The notes under the pieces were generated by a model. It was not told the origin of the DNA. It ran no database searches and saw only the letters and a program-made list of their open reading frames with translations. Shown in pieces: positions 32,459 to 43,380 of a DNA stretch of 64,000 nt; the stretch's first letter is position 1, and every line of letters starts with the position of its first letter. The translations under genes were made by a program, and so were the position numbers. This DNA is from Mixophyes australis. Lineage: Eukaryota > Chordata > Amphibia > Anura > Limnodynastidae. The stretch spans positions 321,060,128 through 321,124,127 of the forward strand of contig JAVHZZ010000004.1 in the NCBI GenBank assembly GCA_036250195.1. The letters run 5' to 3'.

Positions 32459-35452
32459 TTAATCCTCACCCTCATCAGTGTGTACGTCATCATCACAGAC
32501 TATCAATTCATCGCCGCTTGAATCCGCCATTAGAGAACAGTCAGTGCTTGGATGTCTTGGATGGTGAAGGCCTTCCTCGTGGAAGATGTAGTTCATTTTT
32601 ATAAACATCATTTTCTCCACATTTTTGGGAAGTAACCTTCTACGGCGATCACTGACTAAGTTCCCTGCTGTGCTGAACACTCGTTCAGAGTACACACTGG
32701 AGGGTGGGCAGCTTAGGTATTGCAAAGCAAGTTTGTACATGGGTTTCCAAATGGCCTGCTTTTCTTCCCAGTAAGGAAAGGGACTGTCTGACATTTCCAT
32801 ATCAACTACCTCTTGAAAGTAATCCTCCACCATCCTTTGCATGTTTATACTCATATTGGATGGAGTTATGGGCAAAGTGACACATTTTTTTGAAAAATCC
32901 TTCAAACCAGCCCAGATGTTAAATTGTTCTGGTCTGCCCCCTGTGTCTTCCCTGCTTCTTTTTTGGAAATTTAATTTTTTACGAGCAACAGCTTGAGAAA
33001 GTGAAGGAGGACACGTCGTCAAGCCGAGGCCCAGTTCAGCGGCCAACTTGCTGAGCAATAGCTCCTTGCAAAAGTTCACATCTCGCTCATTTACAAGTAA
33101 AGACTCAATGTAGGTTTTAAACCTTGGATCAAGCACAGTGGCCAAAACGTACTGATCCGAGTTCAAGATCTTAATAACTCGAGGATCATTGTGAAGCGAA
33201 TTAAGTACTTGATCGACAAGGCCAACATACTTTGCTGAATTGCTTGCTTTCAGCTCCTCCTTCATTTTCTCAAGCTGCTTTTCCAATAGTCTAATTAAAG
33301 GAATGACTTGGCTCAAACTAGCAGAGTCTGCACTGACCTCACATGTCCCAACTTCAAATGGTTTCAGCACCTTGCACAGCACTGAAAGGATTCCCCACTG
33401 TGCAAGAGTGAAATACATCCCCCCTCCTTTCCCAATGTCATGACTTGTGCAATATGCTTGGATGGCTTTGCGCTGTTCCTCCATCCTCTGAAGCATGTAC
33501 AGGGTGGAATTCCACCGAGTTACCACCTCTTGCTTAAGTTGGTGGCAGGGCAAGTTAAACTGCTCTTGGAGCTGCTGTAATCTCCTACATGCTGTGGCTG
33601 AATGCCTGAAATGGCCTGAAATTTTACGGGCCACCGAAAGCATCTCCTGCACCTCACGGTTATTTCGTAGGAAGCTCTGCACCACCAAGTTGATGGTGTG
33701 AGCAAAACAGGGAATATGTTGGAAATCACCCAGCTGTAATGCTCGCACTATATTGTTGGCGTTATCTGAAATGACATACCCTGGGGAGAGTCCGAGTGGT
33801 ATAAGCCATGCATCAATCACATCTCTCAGTTTGCGTAACAAATTGTCAGCCGTATGCCTGTTAGTGAAGCCGGTGATACAAAGAGTGGCCTGCCTGTGAC
33901 AAATGTTACGTAGTGGTGTACATGCTGCTGCTGTTCCTGCTGGTGAAGGTGAATGACCAACCCAGTGGGCTGTCACAGTCATATAGTCTTTGGTTTGGCC
34001 ACTTCCACTTGTCCACATATCTGTGGTTAAGTGAACAGTGGGCAGAATGGCATTTTTCAGCGCAATCTCTACATTTTTACACACTTTTTGGTATAGTTGT
34101 GGAATAGCTTTACGGGAGAAATGGTGTCGCGATGGAATTCTGTAACGCGGACACAAAACCTCAATTAACTGTGAAAAACCAGCTGCGTTTATTGTGGAGA
34201 TTGGACGCAGATCTAACACTAACATTGCAGCCATGGCGTCTGTGATTCGCTTGGCGACTGGGTGACTGCTGTCATATTTGCTTCCCCTCGCAAATGATTG
34301 TTTCACAGTTAATTGCTGAAATGTAGGACTGCTCATTTTATTCACCTGCCTCTGGGATGACGATTCACCCCCAGCAGCAGCAACAGCAGCAGCAGGACTA
34401 ACGCTTTCTTCAGAGGAATCAATAATAGTGCCGGAGTCATCCAGCCTTAAGTGGGATGCCGGGCTAACTCCGAGCGCTACTGAGGATATTGATGAGGATG
34501 GTGTGGTGGGTGTATTTTGTAGCCGTCGGTATGTCGGTGAGCGGAGGGTCTTAGCTGATGAGGGAGTGCTTGTATTCTTTTGGGAAGAACTTTCAGCTTT
34601 TCCCAACACTTTGCCATGAACTCTCGTTAAATGGCGTAACATAGACGAGGTTCCAAGATGGTTAAGGTCCCTCCCTCGACTGACTGTGGCTTCACATACA
34701 CTACAAATGGCTATACAATTGTTGTCTGGATTTGGGTAGAAATAATTCCACACATAAGAAGTGGATTTTTTTGTTTTATGCCCAGGCATGACAATGGCCT
34801 TTTTCTTGTCACGTGCCAGAACTGCTGCCACTGGTGCAGGACTTACACAAACAACCTCATCCTCATCAACATCCTCATTAGCGCCCTCGTCGCCTACACA
34901 AATCTCCCCCTCATCCTCTTCTAATTCCAAAGTGGCATCCTCAATTTGGGTATCACCGGCTACACTCGGGCTATTAAGGCACACATCAGCAGAATGCTCA
35001 CGATTAGACATCCCACTGTTGGATGGACTCTCCACAGGGATTGTTGTCATTTGTGAATCAGAGCAAATATTCTCCTGTAATGCCTCACTGTTATCTTGCA
35101 GCTCAGCTTTGACGCGTAACAGTAGTTGTGCACCAATTGTAGGCTGGGTAACTTTTTGGGATCTGCCACTAATAGCCAAAGGTGAAGGCCTCATTCTCTC
35201 TTTGCCACTGCGTGTGTAGAATGGCATGCTTGCAATTTTTTTTTTATCGTCACTTAACTTTTGCTCAGTTACACTTCTTTTTCGCTTCAATACAGTAAAT
35301 TTTTTTTTGGTTTTTGTTTTTTGCACTAATTTGAAAACACTCTGTTGTTTGACATCGCCTTGGCCAGATGACGTACTGGGAACACTAACATCAGGACTGG
35401 TGACAGAACCTGGTTGCTCATTTAGATCATATGTGGACTGCTTTGAATCCAT
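32459..35452 (-). CDS. hAT transposase, 997 aa, intact
   Basis: This nuclear DNA-binding enzyme would cut and rejoin the element ends. A basic, Ser/Thr-rich N-terminus and an acidic stretch (about 170-200) precede a BED zinc finger at about 230-280 (C250, C253, H274, H279). The RNase H-like catalytic core follows: TTDMWTS with D478, VISDNANN with D563, and the CFAHTINLVV motif (C582, H585) before the insertion domain. The C-terminus holds the hAT dimerisation domain with SVYSERVFSTAGN (E923 as the third acidic residue) and DRRRRLLP. The start is the first ATG (35452), shared with the two other copies. No stop or frameshift interrupts it. Catalytic residue assignments follow Hermes-type hAT enzymes and are by eye. 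Host-domesticated ZBED proteins share this architecture, but the terminal repeats make a transposon certain. Confidence 0.93.
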   Translation of the reverse strand: MDSKQSTYDLNEQPGSVTSPDVSVPSTSSGQGDVKQQSVFKLVQKTKTKKKFTVLKRKRSVTEQKLSDDKKKIASMPFYTRSGKERMRPSPLAISGRSQKVTQPTIGAQLLLRVKAELQDNSEALQENICSDSQMTTIPVESPSNSGMSNREHSADVCLNSPSVAGDTQIEDATLELEEDEGEICVGDEGANEDVDEDEVVCVSPAPVAAVLARDKKKAIVMPGHKTKKSTSYVWNYFYPNPDNNCIAICSVCEATVSRGRDLNHLGTSSMLRHLTRVHGKVLGKAESSSQKNTSTPSSAKTLRSPTYRRLQNTPTTPSSSISSVALGVSPASHLRLDDSGTIIDSSEESVSPAAAVAAAGGESSSQRQVNKMSSPTFQQLTVKQSFARGSKYDSSHPVAKRITDAMAAMLVLDLRPISTINAAGFSQLIEVLCPRYRIPSRHHFSRKAIPQLYQKVCKNVEIALKNAILPTVHLTTDMWTSGSGQTKDYMTVTAHWVGHSPSPAGTAAACTPLRNICHRQATLCITGFTNRHTADNLLRKLRDVIDAWLIPLGLSPGYVISDNANNIVRALQLGDFQHIPCFAHTINLVVQSFLRNNREVQEMLSVARKISGHFRHSATACRRLQQLQEQFNLPCHQLKQEVVTRWNSTLYMLQRMEEQRKAIQAYCTSHDIGKGGGMYFTLAQWGILSVLCKVLKPFEVGTCEVSADSASLSQVIPLIRLLEKQLEKMKEELKASNSAKYVGLVDQVLNSLHNDPRVIKILNSDQYVLATVLDPRFKTYIESLLVNERDVNFCKELLLSKLAAELGLGLTTCPPSLSQAVARKKLNFQKRSREDTGGRPEQFNIWAGLKDFSKKCVTLPITPSNMSINMQRMVEDYFQEVVDMEMSDSPFPYWEEKQAIWKPMYKLALQYLSCPPSSVYSERVFSTAGNLVSDRRRRLLPKNVEKMMFIKMNYIFHEEGLHHPRHPSTDCSLMADSSGDELIVCDDDVHTDEGED

Positions 35453-35455
35453 TCT

Positions 35456-37275
35456 GAGCGCAAACCACTGGGGAGTGCTAAAAATTATTTAGTAGATTCT
35501 GCTGACAGTTATGACTTTTGACAGCCAGAAATATTAATGCACAATTAGGGAGGACACCCCAAAAACACTGAGGAGTGCTAAAAATTATTTAGTAGATACT
35601 GCTGACAGATATGACTTTTGACAGCCAGAAATATTAATGCACAATTAGGGAGGACACCCCAAAAACACTGAGGAGTGCTAAAAATTATTTAGTAGATACT
35701 GCTGACAGATATGACTTTTGACAGCCAGAAATATTAATGCACAATTAGGGAGGACACCCCAAAAACACTGAGGAGTGCTAAAAATTATTTAGTAGATACT
35801 GCTGACAGATATGACTTTTGACAGCCAGAAATATTAATGCACAATTAGGGAGGACACCCCAAAAACACTGAGGAGTGCTAAAAATTATTTAGTAGATACT
35901 GCTGACAGATATGACTTTTGACAGCCAGAAATATTAATGCACAATTAGGGAGGACACCCCAAAAACACTGAGGAGTGCTAAAAATTATTTAGTAGATACT
36001 GCTGACAGATATGACTTTTGACAGCCAGAAATATTAATGCACAATTAGGGAGGACACCCCAAAAACACTGAGGAGTGCTAAAAATTATTTAGTAGATACT
36101 GCTGACAGATATGACTTTTGACAGCCAGAAATATTAATGCACAATTAGGGAGGACACCCCAAAAACACTGAGGAGTGCTAAAAATTATTTAGTAGATACT
36201 GCTGACAGATATGACTTTTGACAGCCAGAAATATTAATGCACAATTAGGGAGGACACCCCAAAAACACTGAGGAGTGCTAAAAATTATTTAGTAGATACT
36301 GCTGACAGATATGACTTTTGACAGCCAGAAATATTAATGCACAATTAGGGAGGACACCCCAAAAACACTGAGGAGTGCTAAAAATTATTTAGTAGATACT
36401 GCTGACAGATATGACTTTTTTTGACAGCCAGAAATATTAATGCACAATTAGGGAGGACACCCCAAAAACACTGAGGAGTGCTAAAAATTATTTAGTAGAT
36501 ACTGCTGACAGATATGACTTTTGACAGCCAGAAATATTAATGCACAATTAGGGAGGACACCCCAAAAACACTGAGGAGTGCTAAAAATTATTTAGTAGAT
36601 ACTGCTGACAGATATGACTTTTGACAGCCAGAAATATTAATGCACAATTAGGGAGGACACCCCAAAAACACTGAGGAGTGCTAAAAATTATTTATTAGAT
36701 ACTGCTGACAGATATGACTTTTGACAGCCAGAAATATTAATGCACAATTAGGGAGGACACCCCAAAAACACTGAGGAGTGCTAAAAATTATTTAGTAGAT
36801 ACTGCTGACAGATATGACTTTTGACAGCCAGAAATATTAATGCACAATTAGGGAGGACACCCCAAAAACACTGAGGAGTGCTAAAAATTATTTAGTAGAT
36901 ACTGCTGACAGATATGACTTTTGACAGCCAGAAATATTAATGCACAATTAGGGAGGACACCCCAAAAACACTGAGGAGTGCTAAAAATTATTTAGTAGAT
37001 ACTGCTGACAGATATGACTTTTGACAGCCAGAAATATTAATGCACAATTAGGGAGGACACCCCAAAAACACTGAGGAGTGCTAAAAATTATTTAGTAGAT
37101 ACTGCTGACAGATATGACTTTTGACAGCCAGAAATATTAATGCACAATTAGGGAGGACACCCCAAAAGCACTGAGGTGTGCTACAAATTATTTAGTAGAT
37201 ACTGCTGACAGATATGACTTTTGACAGCCAGAAATATTAATGCACAATTATGGGGGACACCCCAAAAGCGCTGGG
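35456..37275. repeat. 100-bp subterminal array, inner copy (18 units)
   Basis: ACAGCCAGAA recurs every 100 bp from 35521 to 36321, then after a 3-bp shift from 36424 to 37224, 18 units in all. The units are almost identical; the last two and the first are the most diverged. The array lies between the transposase ATG and the terminal promoter region, so it would form much of the 5' leader. Confidence 0.95.
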
Positions 37276-37439
37276 GAGTGCCAAATATGAAGAAAAAATA
37301 ATAAACCTCTATCCTCCTCTCTGCACTAGCGATTTTGGTTAGAGCAATTGCAAGAACAATATTGTATTCTCTGTCCCTGCTCTAATTAGCCTATGACTAC
37401 ACCCTGCTCTCTCCCTCTGTCAAATGGCGATGGATTGCT

Positions 37440-37630
37440 GTGGAGGCGTGTATTTATAAAGTTGAAGTATCGCGAGAACCGAGTCCCGAGATCCGACAAC
37501 GTCACAATGACGTTCGGCCTCGATTTGGATTCGGAATGGGCGGGAGAGTACCGAGCTGCTCAGCTCGGTACTCGGATACCCAAAGTTCGGGTGGGTTCGG
37601 TTCTCGGAGAACCGGACCCGCCCATCTCTA
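37440..37630 (-). promoter_or_regulatory. Terminal promoter and hairpins of inner hAT
   Basis: On the minus strand TATAAATA (plus-strand 37451-37458) lies about 2 kb upstream of the ATG. Upstream of it are two TGACGT-type CRE half-sites (37500-37513). Nearer the end is a 13-bp perfect stem (37546-37558 with 37561-37573, loop CT) and a GGTTCTC/GAGAACC stem. Likely promoter plus transposase-recognition structures; the function is inferred. Confidence 0.6.
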
Positions 37631-37638
37631 TATTGGAT

Positions 37639-40230
37639 GGAGCTATGGGCAAAGTGACACATTTTTTTGAAAAATCCTTCAAACCAGCCCAGATGTTAAA
37701 TTGTTCTGGTCTGCCCCCTGTGTCTTCCCTGCTTCTTTTTTGGAAATTTAATTTTTTACGAGCAACAGCTTGAGAAAGTGAAGGAGGACACGTCGTCAAG
37801 CCGAGGCCCAGTTCAGCGGCCAACTTGCTGAGCAATAGCTCCTTGCAAAAGTTCACATCTCGCTCATTTACAAGTAAAGACTCAATGTAGGTTTTAAACC
37901 TTGGATCAAGCACAGTGGCCAAAACGTACTGATCCGAGTTCAAGATCTTAATAACTCGAGGATCATTGTGAAGCGAATTAAGTACTTGATCGACAAGGCC
38001 AACATACTTTGCTGAATTGCTTGCTTTCAGCTCCTCCTTCATTTTCTCAAGCTGCTTTTCCAATAGTCTAATTAAAGGAATGACTTGGCTCAAACTAGCA
38101 GAGTCTGCACTGACCTCACATGTCACAACTTCAAATGGTTTCAGCACCTTGCACAGCACTGAAAGGATTCCCCACTGTGCAAGAGTGAAATACATCCCCC
38201 CTCCTTTCCCAATGCCATGACTTGTGCAATATGCTTGGATGGCTTTGCGCTGTTCCTCCATCCTCTGAAGCATGTACAGGGTGGAATTCCACCGAGTTAC
38301 CACCTCTTGCTTAAGTTGGTGGCAGGGCAAGTTAAACTGCTCTTGGAGCTGCTGTAATCTCCTACATGCTGTGGCTGAATGCCTGAAATGGCCTGAAATT
38401 TTACGGGCCACCGAAAGCATCTCCTGCACCTCACGGTTATTTCGTAGGAAGCTCTGCACCACCAAGTTGATGGTGTGAGCAAAACAGGGAATATGTTGGA
38501 AATCACCCAGCTGTAATGCTCGCACTATATTGTTGGCGTTATCTGAAATGACATACCCTGGGGAGAGTCCGAGTGGTATAAGCCATGCATCAATCACATC
38601 TCTCAGTTTGCGTAACAAATTGTCAGCCGTATGCCTGTTAGTGAAGCCGGTGATACAAAGAGTGGCCTGCCTGTGACAAATGTTACGTAGTGGTGTAAAT
38701 GCTGCTGCTGTTCCTGCTGGTGAAGGTGAATGACCAACCCAGTGGGCTGTCACAGTCATATAGTCTTTGGTTTGGCCACTTCCACTTGTCCACATATCTG
38801 TGGTTAAGTGAACAGTGGGCAGAATGGCATTTTTCAGCGCAATCTCTACATTTTTACACACTTTTTGGTATAGTTGTGGAATAGCTTTACGGGAGAAATG
38901 GTGTCGCGATGGAATTCTGTAACGCGGACACAAAACCTCAATTAACTGTGAAAAACCAGCTGCGTTTATTGTGGAGATTGGACGCAGATCTAACACTAAC
39001 ATTGCAGCCATGGCGTCTGTGATTCGCTTGGCGACTGGGTGACTGCTGTCATATTTGCTTCCCCTCGCAAATGATTGTTTCACAGTTAATTGCTGAAATG
39101 TAGGACTGCTCATTTTATTAACCTGCCTCTGGGATGACGATTCACCCCCAGCAGCAGCAACAGCAGCAGCAGGACTAACGCTTTCTTCAGAGGAATCAAT
39201 AATAGTGCCGGAGTCATCCAGCCTTAAGTGGGATGCCGGGCTAACTCCGAGCGCTACTGAGGATATTGATGAGGATGGTGTGGTGGGTGTATTTTGTAGC
39301 CGTCGGTATGTCGGTGAGCGGAGGGTCTTAGCTGATGAGGGAGTGCTTGTATTCTTTTGGAAAGAACTTTCAGCTTTTCCCAACACTTTGCTATGAACTC
39401 TCGTTAAATGGCGTAACATAGACGAGGTTCCAAGATGGTTAAGGTCCCTCCCTCGACTGACTGTGGCTTGACATACACTACAAATGGCTATACAATTGTT
39501 GTCTGGATTTGGGTAGAAATAGTTCCACACATAAGAAGTGGATTTTTTTGTTTTATGCCCAGGCATGACAATGGCCTTTTTCTTGTCACGTGCCAGAACT
39601 GCTGCCACTGGTGCAGGACTTACACAAACAACCTCATCCTCATCAACATCCTCATTAGCGCCCTCGTCGCCTACACAAATCTCCCCCTCATCCTCTTCTA
39701 ATTCCAAAGTGGCATCCTCAATTTGGGTATCACCGGCTACACTCGGGCTATTAAGGCACACATCAGCAGAATGCTCACGATTAGACATCCCACTGTTGGA
39801 TGGACTCTCCACAGGGATTGTTGTCATTTGTGAATCAGAGCAAATATTCTCCTGTAATGCCTCACTGTTATCTTGCAGCTCGGCTTTGACGCGTAACAGT
39901 AGTTGTGCACCAATTGTAGGCTGGGTAACTTTTTGGGATCTGCCACTAATAGCCAAAGGTGAAGGCCTCATTCTCTCTTTGCCACTGCGTGTGTAGAATG
40001 GCATGCTTGCAATTTTTTTTTTTATCGTCACTTAACTTTTGCTCAGTTACACTTCTTTTTCGCTTCAATACAGTAAATTTTTTTTTGGTTTTTGTTTTTT
40101 GCACTAATTTGAAAACACTCTGTTGTTTGACATCGCCTTGGCCAGATGACGTACTGGGAACACTAACATCAGGACTGGTGACAGAACCTGGTTGCTCATT
40201 CAGATCATATGTGGACTGCTTTGAATCCAT
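37639..40230 (-). pseudogene. Outer hAT transposase, N-terminal and core part
   Basis: From the ATG at 40230 the protein matches the inner copy until a lysine-rich run (DDKKK), where an extra A in the A-tract near 40014 shifts the frame. The downstream frame (40031 leftwards) then continues through the BED finger and catalytic core to PIAPSN, where the inner element begins. It differs from the inner copy by only a few residues by eye (for example CEAT/CQAT, HDIG/HGIG, VGTC/VVTC), so the two copies are close relatives. Confidence 0.92.
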
Positions 40231-40239
40231 TCTGAGCGC

Positions 40240-41055
40240 AAACCACTGGGGAGTGCTAAAAATTATTTAGTAGATTCTGCTGACAGTTATGACTTTTGAC
40301 AGCCAGAAATATTAATGCACAATTAGGGAGGACACCCCAAAAGCACTGAGGTGTGTTAAAATTATTTAGTAGATACTGCTGACAGATATGACTTTTGACA
40401 GCCAGAAATATTAATGCACAATTAGGGAGGACACCCCAAAAACACTGAGGAGTGCTAAAATTTATTTAGTAGATACTGCTGACAGAAATGACTTTTGACA
40501 GCCAGAAATATTAATGCACAATTAGGGAGGACACCCCAAAAGCACTGAGGAGTGCTAAAAATTATTTAGTAGATACTGCTGACAGATATGACTTTTGACA
40601 GCCAGAAATATTAATGCACAATTAGGGAGGACACCCCAAAAGCACTGAGGAGTGCTAAAAATTATTTAGTAGATACTGCTGACAGAAATGACTTTTGACA
40701 GCCAGAAATATTAATGCACAATTAGGGAGGACACCCCAAAAGCACTGAGGAGTGCTAAAAATTATTTAGTAGATACTGCTGACAGATATGACTTTTGACA
40801 GCCAGAAATATTTATGCACAATTAGGGAGGACACCCCAAAAGCACTGAGGAGTGCTAAAAATTATTTAGTAGATACTGCTGACAGATATGACTTTTGACA
40901 GCCAGAAATATTAATGCACAATTAGGGAGGACACCCCAAAAGCACTGAGGAGTGGTAAAAATTATTTAGTAGATACTGCTGACAGATATGACTTTTGACA
41001 GCCAGAAATATTTATGCACAATTATGGGGGACACCCCAAAAGCGCTGGGGAGTGC
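40240..41055. repeat. 100-bp subterminal array, outer copy (8 units)
   Basis: ACAGCCAGAA at 40299, 40398, 40498, 40598, 40698, 40798, 40898 and 40998. Unit sequence is the same as in the inner copy, with a little more variation. Confidence 0.93.
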
Positions 41056-41199
41056 CAAATATGAAGAAAAAATAATAAACCTCTATCCTCCTCTCTGCAC
41101 TAGCGATTTTGGTTAGAGCAATTGCAAGAACAATATTGTATTCTCTGTCCCTGCTCTAATTAGCCTATGACTACACCCTGCTCTCTCCCTCTGTCAAAT

Positions 41200-41404
41200 G
41201 GCGATGGATTGCTGTGGAGGCGTGTATTTATAAAGTTGAAGTATCGCGAGAACCGAGCCCCGAGATCCGACGACGTCACAATGACGTTCGGCCTCGATTT
41301 GGATTCGGAATGGGCGGGAGAGTACCGAGCTGCTTAGCTCGGTACTTGGATACCCAGAGTTCAGGTGGGTTCGGTTCTCGGAGAACCGGACCCGCCCATC
41401 TCTA
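41200..41404 (-). promoter_or_regulatory. Terminal promoter region of outer hAT
   Basis: Same layout as the inner copy: TATAAATA on the minus strand (plus-strand 41225-41232), CRE half-sites, and the terminal hairpin now with one mismatch (GAGTACCGAGCTG against TAGCTCGGTACTT). Confidence 0.55.
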
Positions 41405-41413
41405 ATATATATA

Positions 41414-41452
<39 letters not shown>
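41405..41452. repeat. (AT)n microsatellite, target of outer hAT
   Basis: AT-alternating tract beginning with the ATATATAT target duplication. Confidence 0.9.
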
Positions 41453-41454
<2 letters not shown>

Positions 41455-42100
41455 TTGTGTGTGTGATATATTTATGTGCATGTAATAAAAATATATATAG
41501 ATCAGTGAAAATTAATCATGTAAAGTTAAATAGAATTTATAGGTGCTCCTATATAATTACTTTTTGTGGTTTCTCCACATTTAAGCTATAATTGGTATTT
41601 CTATTAACTGTGTGTATTTCGAGTAGTGGATTCATAGCTTCATGTGAGGCTATGTAATGTTTTTATAATAAATATTAATTTATTGAGACTATCCTCTGTG
41701 CATAAGCAATTTATTGGTGGCTTGAGGTACCATTGCATTTTTTGTTTCAAAATTAATCATGTGCAGCATGTGCATTTGATTAATAAAATGGTAACAGCCC
41801 TATTTCCGAGAGGATACCCACAACCTTCTGTATGTCTCCATGTATGGCCCCTTCATTCCTTCCTGAGAAGGGAAGAAGAGAGAAGTTTTCCGCCCACATT
41901 GGGCAACCTAGTGGTGTTTGGTTTACCCCTCTCCACTCCCCCTCCCAAGGTACCCTCGTTCAAAGGAGTGCAGCCAAACACTCTCCCTGCCCTATGTTAG
42001 TAACTGCACCCATTTAAAGCAAACTTAATACAATTTTCTTTTGTCCATTTTTGTTTATTCAGAATCAATATAAAGGATTACAATACATGTAGGTGTATAT
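41453..42100. other. No feature seen
   Basis: AT-rich, unclassified. Confidence 0.4.
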
Positions 42101-42102
42101 TA

Positions 42103-42191
42103 CAGTACTGTACTCACTTAGCGACCAATTCACTTAACGACCTAGTCGTTGGAAAGGAACTAGGTCGTTAAGTGAGGAATACCTGTACTGT
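42103..42191. mobile_element. Short palindromic element, CACTTAACGACCTAGT stem
   Basis: CACTTAACGACCTAGT (42131-42146) is exactly mirrored by ACTAGGTCGTTAAGTG (42159-42174), with a 12-nt loop. TACAGTAC/GTACTGTA sequences lie just outside, suggesting a small MITE of about 90 bp. Confidence 0.6.
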
Positions 42192-42249
42192 ATGCAGCTG
42201 GAGCTAGAAGTGAGAGAGTGACAGTGTATGAGTTTAGTGGAAGTGTATG

Positions 42250-42825
42250 CAGGGCTGCCATTAGAAATTGTGGAACCCATTACAAATGAAGCAGGCAGGA
42301 CTCCCCCTTCTTCTTTACCATCTTGCCCCCTTGGTCCAGTGGATGCAAAGGTGTAGTCTGGAGCCACGACACCTAGATTTCCCCACATATCCTTTACATG
42401 CTCCTCAGAGCTTGCAAGAGTCCTTTAAATACCACTCAGGCATCCCCTTATGCCCCTCAGACCTTCCCACATGCCCCTTAGGCCTCCCCACATGATCCTC
42501 AGACCTCCCAAGAGCCCTTTACATGCTCCTCAGACCTCGTCACATGCCTCTTATATGACCCTCAGATTTTCTTGCATTATTATTGCATGCCCTTCAGATC
42601 TCCCCACATGCCCCACAGACCTCCCCATAGCCTTTACCGTAGCAATACGTCAAGATCAAAACATTTTTTTTTCATGATTTCTTTTTATTAAGGAGAACAT
42701 CTATTCTCTTATTTTTTTAAATTAATTTCAGTTTATACCTCTTTCTGTCTGAATTTTGCACCCCCCAAAGACCTTGAACCCTAGGCTGCAGCCTAGCCAT
42801 TCTATTGGATAATCAGGCCTTGATT
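42250..42825. mobile_element. Possible decayed hAT-like non-autonomous element
   Basis: The left end CAGGGCTGCCATTAGAAATTG and the right AATCAGGCCTTG resemble the CAGGGCC-type ends of the elements at 44387 and 51331, but no flanking duplication was found. It contains a degenerate minisatellite at about 42400-42625 (CAGACCTCCCCACATGCCCC units), as the other members do. Confidence 0.4.
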
Positions 42826-43316
42826 AACATGCTCATTTTTGTATTGACTGCATTTTCATGCATTGTATTACTGACTTGACACTGTGATCACTATGTGAAA
42901 ACATAGACTATATTTACTGAGGTTCTCCGTTGCACTAATATTTCTAATGTACTACCATTGGACAAATAGAGATAGTTTTATATTAACGGATCTGATATCT
43001 GGCTTGTATAATCGCTGATATAGATGGAAATCATTCGTTGACTGCTGTAATAAAGGTTGACCAAACCAAGACTAATACAGTAATTTAAGTATCATAAGCT
43101 TACTGTAAAAGTGACATAGAAGTGAATTATAGCAGTGAGATTATCATTACCATTATTGATTAATAACGCTGCCTAATTAATTCATATACATACTTCCTAT
43201 GGTCTATGATCTTTGTAGTCATTGGAGTTTATCAATTTTCGCATATGATCTCAAATGAACTATCAATTGCACTAACTTTAAGGCCATCATTGAACTGCGA
43301 TTTTACTTATTATATC

Positions 43317-43380
<64 letters not shown>

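Larger units (their letters stand above)
31164..37630 (-). mobile_element. hAT DNA transposon (inner copy), structurally complete
   Basis: A 6467-bp element with the same ends as the outer copy, flanked by TATTGGAT on both sides (31156-31163 and 37631-37638). It holds an uninterrupted transposase, a 7-unit array on the left, an 18-unit array on the right, and a TATA-like promoter near the right end. It inserted into the transposase of the outer copy. Complete ends, perfect duplication and an open frame mark it as young and possibly autonomous. Confidence 0.94.
29881..41404 (-). mobile_element. hAT DNA transposon (outer copy), split by a second hAT
   Basis: The ends TAGAGATGGTCACTGACCCC and CGGACCCGCCCATCTCTA form short inverted repeats, flanked by ATATATAT on both sides (29873-29880 and 41405-41412), the 8-bp duplication expected for hAT. 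Without the inner element its own sequence is about 5.05 kb. It carries two subterminal tandem arrays and a broken transposase. It landed in an AT microsatellite. Confidence 0.92.

Noticed and set aside
34761..35219. 152-codon plus-strand frame, repeated at 39538-39996 and in part at 53836
   Set aside because: Antisense shadow of the hAT transposase N-terminal region; it recurs only because the element does.
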